From: Andreprevotia lacus DSM 23236
GTDB taxonomy: Bacteria > Pseudomonadota > Gammaproteobacteria > Burkholderiales > Chitinibacteraceae
DNA: 64,000 nucleotides
Assembly: GCF_900176275.1 (NCBI RefSeq)
Contig: NZ_FWXD01000007.1
Span: forward strand, 1-64,000
Direction of reading: 5' to 3'
A program made the position numbers and the translations under genes. Of this stretch, positions 51,068 through 59,029 are shown piece by piece (within the stretch, counting starts at the first letter, position 1; each line of letters opens with the position of its first letter). The notes beneath the pieces are model-generated. The model was given only the letters and a program-made list of their open reading frames with translations. It searched no databases and was not told the origin of the DNA.

Positions 51068-53199
51068 TGTCAGGCATGCAACTGTCCGAGGATGTGCTGT
51101 GCGCGCTGCCCTTTGCCATATGGCACAAGGACGGCACGCTTCGTTATGTCTGGGCCAATCCCGAGTGGCAGCGCTTCCTGGGATTGACCGAGGGCGATTG
51201 CCATGGCCGGCTTGATCGCGACATGCTGCCGCGCCGCATGGCAGATTTGCTGGAAATCGGCGATCTGCGTGCGATCAGCCATGGTACGAGCAGCGAGGAA
51301 ATTACCCTGATCAACCACGATCAGATGGAGCGAACGCTGCGGCTGCATCGCATGCCTCACTTTGATGCCCGGCACCAGCTGACAGGGCTGACCATTATTG
51401 CCACCGACACGACCTATCAGCAGTTGCTCTCTCAACAACTGGAAATGCTGATGCGGGAAATGGACGCCCAGCGTCAGGCACTGCATCAGCATGCCCTGGT
51501 CACCATCACGCGGGCCGATGGCCGCTACCTGTATGCCAGCGAACCGTTTTGCCGGCTTACCGGCTATGCGCAACAAGAACTGCTGGGTAGCTCGCGTCAC
51601 CAGCTCGATTTTGTGCCAAACGACTTTGACCAGCGGCTGCAAACACTGCATTTTGTTGAGGCCATCCGCTTCGAATTCCACGGGCATGCCAAGGACGGCA
51701 GCGACTTCTGGCTGCAATCGCTGCTGGTGCCCATGGCCAATAAAGGCACAGGGGAACGCAGCTACTTCGAGATCAGCACCGACATTACCAGCATCAAGCA
51801 GCGTGAGGAATCGCTGGAATCCGAAGTGCATCGCCGCACAGAGGAATTGAGCCGCATGAATGCGGTGCTTGCAATGGACGTTGATGTACGCGAGCAAGTC
51901 GAGGCCGATCTACGCCATCAGCACGCCTTGGTACAAAGCATGCTGGCCTCGCTAACTGAAGAAATATTGCTGCTGTCCGGCAAGGGGCTGCTGCTGCAAA
52001 CGAACCTGCCGTGGGATAATTTTGCCGGACAAGCCGCAGTGGACCAGACCTTGCATGCCGCCGTTGCCGGCGACAACTTCATAGACTATCTGCGCAGTCT
52101 GAGTCATCCGCTCTATCACGCGCTGGCAGATCGTTTGCAGGACATTCTGGCCGGAGCCATCAACAGCCACGAGATGCGGTACAGCGAAGCTTCACGACAG
52201 GGAGAACGCCACTTTGCCCTGACCGCCAGCGCCTGGATAGGCGAGGAACGTGGGATCATCATCACCGAACGTGACGTTACCGACGCACAGCAGAACGCGA
52301 TTGCACTCGAAAAGCGCAACACCGAACTGCTGGCACTCAACGAGCAGCTACGTGATGTGCAGCACCAGTTGCTGCAATCGGAAAAAATGGCCTCCATCGG
52401 CCAGCTGGCTGCCGGGATCGCGCACGAGATCAACAACCCGATCGGTTATGTCAACTCCAACCTGGGCGCGCTTGAACGGTATCTGACCGATCTGATCGGG
52501 CTGGTTGACGAATACGAGCGCGGCCTAACCGCCCTCGATCATGCGCCGCTGCATGATCGCATCGCAAAAGCACGCCGGGCAATCGATTACGAGTTCATGC
52601 GCACCGACATCGACGCCTTGCTGAGCGAATCGAAAGAAGGCATCTCGAGGGTCAAGCGCATCGTGCAGGATCTGAAGGATTTCTCTCGCGTAGATTCCAC
52701 ACAGGAATGGGGCATGGCCGATCTCCATGCAGCAATCGACAGCACGCTCAACATCGTCAACAACGAGCTCAAATACAAAGCCAGCATCATCAAGGAATAC
52801 GACCCGTTGCCCGAGGTCGAATGCGTGATCTCGCAACTCAACCAGGTTTTTCTGAACATGCTGGTCAATGCCGGCCATGCCATCGAGCATCATGGCTGCA
52901 TTACCATACGGACCCGCCACGACGATGGTCAGGTTTGCATCAGCTTCATTGATACTGGCAAGGGCATCCCGGCGGAATTGCTCAATCGCATTTTTGACCC
53001 GTTTTTCACCACCAAGCCAGTGGGTCAGGGCACAGGCTTGGGACTGTCACTCTCCTATGGCATCGTGCAAAAGCACCACGGCCGGATAGCAGTGAACAGC
53101 ACACCTGGCAAAGGCACCACGTTTGATATCTGGCTGCCCATACTGCAGCCGATCCGGTCGGGGGAACGCATCGACCTTATGCCGGAGTTCCCAACGTGA
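51064..53199 (+). CDS. Multi-PAS sensor histidine kinase
   Basis: 711 aa, cytoplasmic (no membrane span seen). PAS-type domains at about 10-125 (IWHKDGTLRYVWANPEWQRF), 145-265 (YLYASEPFCRLTGYAQQELL) and 300-420, then a coiled coil (NTELLALNEQLRDVQHQLLQ). Phospho-acceptor His is in IGQLAAGIAHEINNPIGYVN (about residue 455). The ATPase domain has NQVFLNMLVNAGHAI, SFIDTGKGIPAEL and GTGLGLSLSYGIVQKHHG. Closely related to the kinase at 56009 in its last 300 residues. Confidence 0.92.
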   Translation: MMSGMQLSEDVLCALPFAIWHKDGTLRYVWANPEWQRFLGLTEGDCHGRLDRDMLPRRMADLLEIGDLRAISHGTSSEEITLINHDQMERTLRLHRMPHFDARHQLTGLTIIATDTTYQQLLSQQLEMLMREMDAQRQALHQHALVTITRADGRYLYASEPFCRLTGYAQQELLGSSRHQLDFVPNDFDQRLQTLHFVEAIRFEFHGHAKDGSDFWLQSLLVPMANKGTGERSYFEISTDITSIKQREESLESEVHRRTEELSRMNAVLAMDVDVREQVEADLRHQHALVQSMLASLTEEILLLSGKGLLLQTNLPWDNFAGQAAVDQTLHAAVAGDNFIDYLRSLSHPLYHALADRLQDILAGAINSHEMRYSEASRQGERHFALTASAWIGEERGIIITERDVTDAQQNAIALEKRNTELLALNEQLRDVQHQLLQSEKMASIGQLAAGIAHEINNPIGYVNSNLGALERYLTDLIGLVDEYERGLTALDHAPLHDRIAKARRAIDYEFMRTDIDALLSESKEGISRVKRIVQDLKDFSRVDSTQEWGMADLHAAIDSTLNIVNNELKYKASIIKEYDPLPEVECVISQLNQVFLNMLVNAGHAIEHHGCITIRTRHDDGQVCISFIDTGKGIPAELLNRIFDPFFTTKPVGQGTGLGLSLSYGIVQKHHGRIAVNSTPGKGTTFDIWLPILQPIRSGERIDLMPEFPT

Positions 53200-54524
53200 C
53201 CGATCTCGACCTTGATGCCCTGCTGGCTGGCGACGATGACACAGCGCCATTTACCGTGCTGTGTGTTGATGATGAGAGCAATATCCTTGCTGCTTTGCGA
53301 CGGCTGTTTCGCGGCGCGGGCTATCGCGTGCTGGTTGCCGAAGGTGGGGCCGCGGCCTTGCAGCAACTGGAGCAGGAACATATCGACCTGGTGATTTCCG
53401 ATATGCGCATGCCCGGCATGAGTGGCGCCGATTTCCTCACCGAGGTACGAGCACGGTGGCCCGACGTGGTGCGCATCCTGCTCACCGGCTATGCCGACAT
53501 GCAATCGACAATACAGGCCATCAACCAGGCCAATATCAGCCGCTATATCGCCAAGCCCTGGGAGGACGACGAAGTGCTGACCGTCGTGCGCGAAGCATTG
53601 TCAGTGAAGCGGCTGGAACGAGAAAAGGCCAGGCTGGATGGCGTGGTCCTGCGCCAGAACGCCGAGTTGAAGCGACTGAACAGCTCTCTGGAGGACAAGG
53701 TACGTGCGCGCACCGCCGAACTGGAAATGGCGATGCAGGACGCCACCAACGCACATGACAAACTGAAAAAGACCTTCATCACGCTGATCCGGGTGTTTTC
53801 ATCGCTGATCGAAATGCGCGCCGGCAAGCTGGCCGGCTTGTCGCGCGGCATCGCCGATCTGGCGCGGCAGATCGCCACGCGACTCGAACTGCCCGAAAAC
53901 GACAGGCAGGATATCTTCATTGCCGGGTTGCTGCACGGCATCGGCAAGATCGGTTTGCCTGACACGCTGTTGGGCAAGCCGTTCGCACAGCAGACCCTGG
54001 AAGAGCGCAATACCTATGGCAAATACCCGATCAAGGGGCAAGCTGCGCTGATGGCGCTGGAGCAACTGCAGAACCCGGCCCGCCTGATCCGCAACCAGCA
54101 CGAACGCTTCGACGGTTTGGGCTTCCCCGACCGGCTGGCAGGCATGCAGATACCCATGGGCGCGCGTATTCTGGGGCTGGCCAACGACTACGAGAACATG
54201 CAAGCCGGCATGATCACCGGTAAGCCCATGTCGCGCACCGAAGCGATCCACAACATCGAATCCGGCCGCAACAAGCGCTATGACCCCGATGTGCTTGATG
54301 CCTTCCTGGCCATCGTCGGCACGGCCGAAGTCGTCAACCCGCGCGAACGCGAGGTGCGCAGCCGCGAACTGGAGGCGGGTATGGTGCTGGCACGCGATCT
54401 GATCGCCGCCGGTGTAATGCTGCTGGCCAAAGATTACATGCTGGATCAGCGGCTGATCGGGCAGATCCGGCATTTCGAAGAAACGGACGGCACAGCGCTG
54501 AAAATCTTCATTCAGGTGAAATGA
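53196..54524 (+). CDS. Response regulator with degenerate HD-GYP domain
   Basis: 442 aa from GTG 53196, overlapping the kinase stop. REC domain at about 18-135 (DLVISDMRMPGMSG, Asp about 70; IAKPWEDDEV), coiled coil, then HD-GYP fold (about 195-370). The metal motif HDIGKIG reads HGIGKIG here (in AGLLHGIGKIGLPD), so the Asp is lost, and GYP reads GFP (HERFDGLGFPDRL). Cyclic-di-GMP hydrolysis is therefore doubtful; a binding role is possible. Confidence 0.88.
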   Translation: MTDLDLDALLAGDDDTAPFTVLCVDDESNILAALRRLFRGAGYRVLVAEGGAAALQQLEQEHIDLVISDMRMPGMSGADFLTEVRARWPDVVRILLTGYADMQSTIQAINQANISRYIAKPWEDDEVLTVVREALSVKRLEREKARLDGVVLRQNAELKRLNSSLEDKVRARTAELEMAMQDATNAHDKLKKTFITLIRVFSSLIEMRAGKLAGLSRGIADLARQIATRLELPENDRQDIFIAGLLHGIGKIGLPDTLLGKPFAQQTLEERNTYGKYPIKGQAALMALEQLQNPARLIRNQHERFDGLGFPDRLAGMQIPMGARILGLANDYENMQAGMITGKPMSRTEAIHNIESGRNKRYDPDVLDAFLAIVGTAEVVNPREREVRSRELEAGMVLARDLIAAGVMLLAKDYMLDQRLIGQIRHFEETDGTALKIFIQVK

Positions 54525-54525
54525 G

Positions 54526-55062
54526 ATGGCCACCTTGCTCCTCGTTGATGACGAACCCAACATTCTCTCCGCCTTGCGCCGCGTGCTGCTGGCCCGTGAC
54601 GATTTTGGCGATGCGCCCGACTATCAGATACACCTGTTCACCTCGCCACAAGAAGCACTGCAGGCCAGTGAGCATGAACACTTCGATCTGGTACTGTCCG
54701 ACTACCGGATGCCCGAAATGAGCGGTGTGGCTTTCCTGACCGATTTTCGCTATCTGCAGCCCGACTGCATACGCATCATCCTGTCCGGCATGACCGACCT
54801 GCAGGGTTTGATCGCAGCGATCAACGAAGTGGAAATTTATCGTTTCTTGCCCAAGCCCTGGAATGACTTCGAGTTGCGCTCGACCATAGCCGGGGCGCTG
54901 CGTTATCAGCACCTTCTGCTGGAGAACCAGCGCATGGCTGATGAATTGCGCACCATGCGCGAGCAGTCCACGCGCCAGGAAGATGAATTGCGCAGACTGG
55001 AAGCTGAAATGCCCGGCATCACCAAAGTCCGCTGGGGCCCGGATGGCTCGGTGCTGCTCTGA
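54526..55062 (+). CDS. Single-domain response regulator
   Basis: 178 aa. REC domain: TLLLVDDEPNILSALRRVLL, Asp in DLVLSDYRMPEMSG (about 60), Lys in FLPKPWNDFELR. A coiled-coil tail (MADELRTMREQSTRQEDELR) ends the protein; there is no output domain. It starts one base after the HD-GYP gene stop and ends the four-gene signalling operon. Confidence 0.88.
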   Translation: MATLLLVDDEPNILSALRRVLLARDDFGDAPDYQIHLFTSPQEALQASEHEHFDLVLSDYRMPEMSGVAFLTDFRYLQPDCIRIILSGMTDLQGLIAAINEVEIYRFLPKPWNDFELRSTIAGALRYQHLLLENQRMADELRTMREQSTRQEDELRRLEAEMPGITKVRWGPDGSVLL

Positions 55063-55220
55063 GCGCCTGCCATACCTCCTCGGCCGTCATTCGTGGCTAA
55101 GCCGGTGAGCAAAGCCCAGCGCAAAAACCGGAGTTCATGTGGTGGGGTGAGGATTTTGAGCAACGCTGAGGCCCGATCAGCCTCTCGCCACCAGTCAGCA
55201 GGCAAGCACTGATGGCCGAT

Positions 55221-55952
55221 TCAGCGCTTGAGTTCGACCACGAGCCGATAATAGTCACTGCGAAAGTATGAATGCGTGAGCTCGATGGGCTGACCACGCA
55301 ACTCATACCCAACCCGGGTCAGATGCAGGATCGGGCTGCCGGGCGTGAACCCGGTGATCTTGGACATCATGTCGCTGACCACCATTGCCTCGATATGCTG
55401 GGTCGCCGTAGCCACCGCAATATCCTTGGTGCGCAGGTACTCATACAGTGAATCGTCCACCAACTGCGGATCCGGTACGATGGAGTCGGGCAATGAGGTC
55501 ATTTCAAGGGCCACGACTGCGGTACCAGCCAATCGCAACCGGTCAAGTTTGGCGACCTGCTTGGTCACCGGTACGTCCAGCCAGAGGATTTCCTCATCGT
55601 TCGGTGTCGCCATGCGCCGCGCCAGCCAGCGAGAACCGGCCTCGAACCCACGCTGCCGGAGCATGGTGCTCAAATTGGTCAGCTTGTCGAGTGGCTGGTC
55701 GATCTTGGGCGTAATCCGGTACGCCCCATCTTGATTTGCAACCTGCCCATCACGAGTCAGGCTGACCAAGGCCAGTCGGGCTTGGTCAATATCAACCCCG
55801 CTGTAATCGGCCAGCAATTCAACCGACGGCAACACCTCTTCAGGCCGCCAGAACCCGGCCATGATGGCTGATGACAATCGCTGCTTGAGGAGCAGATAGT
55901 CCGGGATGCCCTCGCGATGCTCGATATGCAAAGCAACAAACTTGCCGTTCAT
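55221..55952 (-). CDS. GntR-family regulator with UTRA domain
   Basis: 243 aa from ATG 55952 (CGGAGAATGGC upstream). The winged helix at residues about 14-75 (IPDYLLLKQRLSSAIMAG, VLPSVELLADYSGVDIDQAR, LVSLTRDGQV) is less typical than that of the 15275 protein. UTRA effector domain: WLDVPVTKQVAKLDRLRLAG, PDSIVPDPQLVDDSLYEYL, HLTRVGYELRGQPIELTHSY. It lies 56 bases downstream of the kinase gene at 56009 on the same strand, an unusual pairing of GntR and kinase. Confidence 0.85.
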   Translation of the reverse strand: MNGKFVALHIEHREGIPDYLLLKQRLSSAIMAGFWRPEEVLPSVELLADYSGVDIDQARLALVSLTRDGQVANQDGAYRITPKIDQPLDKLTNLSTMLRQRGFEAGSRWLARRMATPNDEEILWLDVPVTKQVAKLDRLRLAGTAVVALEMTSLPDSIVPDPQLVDDSLYEYLRTKDIAVATATQHIEAMVVSDMMSKITGFTPGSPILHLTRVGYELRGQPIELTHSYFRSDYYRLVVELKR

Positions 55953-56008
55953 GCCATTCTCCGCCGTCAAAAAGGGCGACGGCCAACGGCCATCGTGCCC
56001 CCTCTGCT

Positions 56009-58264
56009 TCATTGTAAGTCGGAGTCCGGATTACCGTGAATTTGCCGCAACGGCAAACAGACCGTGAACGTGGTGCCTTGGCCCGGTGCACTGTTCACTT
56101 CGATGCGCCCATGATGTTTCTGCACAATGCCATAAGACAAGGACAGCCCCAATCCGGTACCCACACCAACCGATTTGGTAGTGAAAAACGGATCGAAAAT
56201 CCGCTTGAGCACGTCAGACGTCATGCCGCTGCCATTGTCGGCAATTTCTACCCTCGCCTCGCCATTCATGCACATGGTGCGTATGTTGATGCAGCCCTGC
56301 TCGCTGATTGCCTGCCCGGCATTGACCAGTATGTTCATGAAGACCTGATTCAGTTCGAGCGGCAAGCACTCGACCTCGGGCAGATTTCCATACTCCTTGA
56401 CGACCGTCGCCTTGTACTTGAGTTCGTGCGATGCGATATTGAGCGTGCTGTCGAGGCAGTGGTGCAAATCGGCCAGCTGCCAATCAGTGTCGCCCACGTG
56501 CGAAAACTCCTTGAGGTCCTGCACGATCTTCTTCACGCGCCGCAGGCCCTCATTTGATTCACCCAGCAAGGCAGGCGCATCTTCACGCAGGTAATCCAGT
56601 TCGATTTGAGCGCGCAATAGCTGCAAGGACGGATGGCTGACCAACCCCGGCTCCATCGCTTCGTATTCGCCGATCAGCCGCAACAAGTCGCCGATGTAAG
56701 ATGCCAGTGTGCCCATGTTCGAAATCACATAGCTGATGGGATTGTTGATTTCGTGGGCCACACCGGCAGCCAGTTGACCGATGGATGCCATTTTTTCTGA
56801 CTGAAGCAGCTGATTATGCGCGTGCTCCAGTTCTTGGGTGCGCAGCTTCAATTCACTGGTGCGTTGCTCGACCAGGATTTCCAGATGATTGCGATAGCGG
56901 TCCAGCTCCTCGTCAATCCGTTTACGCTCGGTGATGTCATACACCGTTGAGCGCGTTTTCTGAAATGTGCCATCCGCCCCGCGCACGGCACTGGTGGTGA
57001 CCTGTACCGGAAAAATGCTGCCATCCTTGCGATGAAAGCGGTATTCGGCCTCCACACTGCTTTGCCCCTGCTGCAACTGTTGCAAGTTGGCAAGCAGGCA
57101 GGGGCGATCCGCCTCGTCAAGCAAGTCGGCCAGCGCCAATCGATCCACCACCTCATTCCTTCGATATCCAAGCCAACCCAGCTCGGTCTGGTTCATGTCA
57201 ACAATGCATCCGTCAGCATCAAGCGAGTGGTAGCCGCAGGGCGCATTGTTGTATAGATCAAAGACCTCTTCGGCATGCTTGCGCAGTGCGGCTTCGGCTT
57301 GTTTGCGCTCGGAATTTTCGCGCACCAGATTGGTGTAAAGCCAGGCATTGTCGAGCGCGGCGGTCACTTGCGTCGCCAGCACGGCCAGCAGTTCAATTTC
57401 CACGTCGAGCAATGGGCGATGCGCGGTAAAATATACAGCGCATTCCTGCTGCCCATTCGAATGCAGATAGAGTACGTAGTCTGGCCCTGCAAGGCGGTGC
57501 CCGCGCCTCGAGAATGCCCCCCACAGCAACTCGAATGCAGGCGTCGCAGGTGCGATGTCGGTTTCAACGCTGCCAAGCATGGCTCCGGTTGCCGCATCCA
57601 CGTGCAGCGGCATGTCCGGGCTGCACAGGATATCGCGCGTACACCAGACGCCATCAATATCGGTACCCAGCACTCTGCTGATCTCATCAAGTACCCCGAC
57701 GGCCAACTCCCTGCGCGAGCGATAACGGTGCAGGTTGACCGCATCGCGCAGAATGCATGACAAGCCCTGTCTGCCACGCTCGACCTGCCATATCGCTTCA
57801 TATGCACGTAGCGACGCGATTGTGGCGGTAATCAGCTTTTGCGTGGTGAGCTCAGTTTTTTCCTTGTAATCATTGATGTCGTACTCAACGATAACCCGCT
57901 GCTCTTTGGCAACCCCGGGTTGACCGGTACGCAGCACGATACGTACAAACGGATTGCGCAATTCGGTGCGGATCCGCTGCGCAAGGATCAATCCCGCATC
58001 TTCGCTTTCCATGACCACATCGAGAAAGATCAGTGCAACGTCCGGCTCGTTACTGAGTACATCGAAAGCCTGGGCCGCCGAGTAGGCACTCAGCAAGCGG
58101 ATCGGCCGTTGCTTGAAAGTGAGACGCCCCAACGCCAGCCGGGTAACGGTATGAATATCTGGCTCATCGTCGGCGATCAGGATTTTCCACGGCATGCCGT
58201 GGCTCTCGCCCGGCTGGGGCGTGGAGTCGGGCTGTAGCCAGTCCGGCTCGTCGGAAGCAGTCAT
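56009..58264 (-). CDS. REC-DUF3369-PAS sensor histidine kinase
   Basis: 751 aa from ATG 58264; longer upstream frames have no support. N-terminal REC domain (about 22-150) with ILIADDEPDIHTVTRLALG and phospho-acceptor LIFLDVVMESEDAG. A GAF-like DUF3369 region follows (about 180-330), then PAS (about 360-470; GYHSLDADGCIVDMNQTELG). The His box is IGQLAAGVAHEINNPISYVI, the ATPase NQVFMNILVNAGQAI, IADNGSGMTSDV, GTGLGLSLSYGIVQ. REC at the front of the kinase is the DUF3369 arrangement. Confidence 0.92.
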   Translation of the reverse strand: MTASDEPDWLQPDSTPQPGESHGMPWKILIADDEPDIHTVTRLALGRLTFKQRPIRLLSAYSAAQAFDVLSNEPDVALIFLDVVMESEDAGLILAQRIRTELRNPFVRIVLRTGQPGVAKEQRVIVEYDINDYKEKTELTTQKLITATIASLRAYEAIWQVERGRQGLSCILRDAVNLHRYRSRRELAVGVLDEISRVLGTDIDGVWCTRDILCSPDMPLHVDAATGAMLGSVETDIAPATPAFELLWGAFSRRGHRLAGPDYVLYLHSNGQQECAVYFTAHRPLLDVEIELLAVLATQVTAALDNAWLYTNLVRENSERKQAEAALRKHAEEVFDLYNNAPCGYHSLDADGCIVDMNQTELGWLGYRRNEVVDRLALADLLDEADRPCLLANLQQLQQGQSSVEAEYRFHRKDGSIFPVQVTTSAVRGADGTFQKTRSTVYDITERKRIDEELDRYRNHLEILVEQRTSELKLRTQELEHAHNQLLQSEKMASIGQLAAGVAHEINNPISYVISNMGTLASYIGDLLRLIGEYEAMEPGLVSHPSLQLLRAQIELDYLREDAPALLGESNEGLRRVKKIVQDLKEFSHVGDTDWQLADLHHCLDSTLNIASHELKYKATVVKEYGNLPEVECLPLELNQVFMNILVNAGQAISEQGCINIRTMCMNGEARVEIADNGSGMTSDVLKRIFDPFFTTKSVGVGTGLGLSLSYGIVQKHHGRIEVNSAPGQGTTFTVCLPLRQIHGNPDSDLQ

Positions 58265-58447
58265 GGTGATCTCGATTTTACGTCCTGCCTGTCTGCACAA
58301 TGGCACAGCCCGCCGCTTTGCGCGCGCCGACTGCCGCTGGTCGGGTGACGATTCATGCAACTCACCCCCGAGACAGGGCACCACACCAAAGAAAACATAA
58401 AGTCAGTATTTAGATATAAACAACCAATAAATCTTAAAAAATATTGA

Positions 58448-59005
58448 CATTTTATTTACACAACAAAGGAAAAATTCAGGCCCGTCTGCTGCAATGAAGT
58501 CACCGCCACTAACCCGACCATCGTAGCGGTCAATTACATTGCCAATTCCTTCGTCATTACCAGCGGAGAGGCCAATCCCCAGCCGCCCACCATCGGCCGC
58601 GATGGCGACGGGAGGGCGATTTCCATCGGCGCTGACCGCAAGGGTTGCGAGGTCGTTGCCAGCCAGCTCAAGAACATCACCGGCGGCGGGCTGCATGAAT
58701 ACGCGCCGGATAGCGGCAACAAAAGCGCCCCGTCCGAACTCAAGTTCTTCCTCGGCCTCACGCTGATGCTGCAAGCCAATGCTGGCTGCGTTGATGTACC
58801 GGTTTCTCTGGCGCAGGGTCACTATTCACTGGCCAACACCTGGTGGATCGGTGGCAACGCGGTACTGCACTACGGCAGCCCCTTGCTGCTGGTGATTGCC
58901 AACAAGCAGATCAAGTGGGGGGCTCAAGCTGTCGGGCGGCACCAGTTCCTCCGTGCTGACCGAGCAGTAATGCAAACGGCCCCGATCGGGGCCGTTTGCG
59001 AATAG
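58448..59005 (+). pseudogene. Truncated and frameshifted gene of unknown family
   Basis: A plus-strand frame with no start codon before 58766 runs from about 58451: EVTATNPTIVAVNYIANSFV, GEANPQPPTIGRDGDGRAIS, SQLKNITGGGLHEYAPDSGN, FFLGLTLMLQANAGCVDVPV, YSLANTWWIGGNAVLHYGSP, then QIKWGAQAV. Removing one G from the run at about 58915-58920 restores QIKWGLKLSGGTSSSVLTEQ and a stop at 58968, just before a strong hairpin. So the N-terminus is missing and the end is shifted by one base. I do not recognise the protein. Confidence 0.55.
58972..58999 (+). terminator. Perfect 28-base palindrome, terminator-like
   Basis: GCAAACGGCCCCGA is followed directly by its exact inverse. It begins 1 base after the restored stop (58970) of the degenerate gene. 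No long T-run follows. Confidence 0.65.
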
Positions 59006-59024
59006 GCCAGCCTCAGGGCTGGCC
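59005..59024 (-). terminator. Hairpin downstream of the VIT-domain gene
   Basis: GGCCAGCC (59005-59012) pairs with GGCTGGCC (59017-59024) around TCAG, 5 bases past the minus-strand stop at 59030. It lacks a clear T-run on the minus strand. Confidence 0.5.
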
Positions 59025-59029
59025 TTGCC

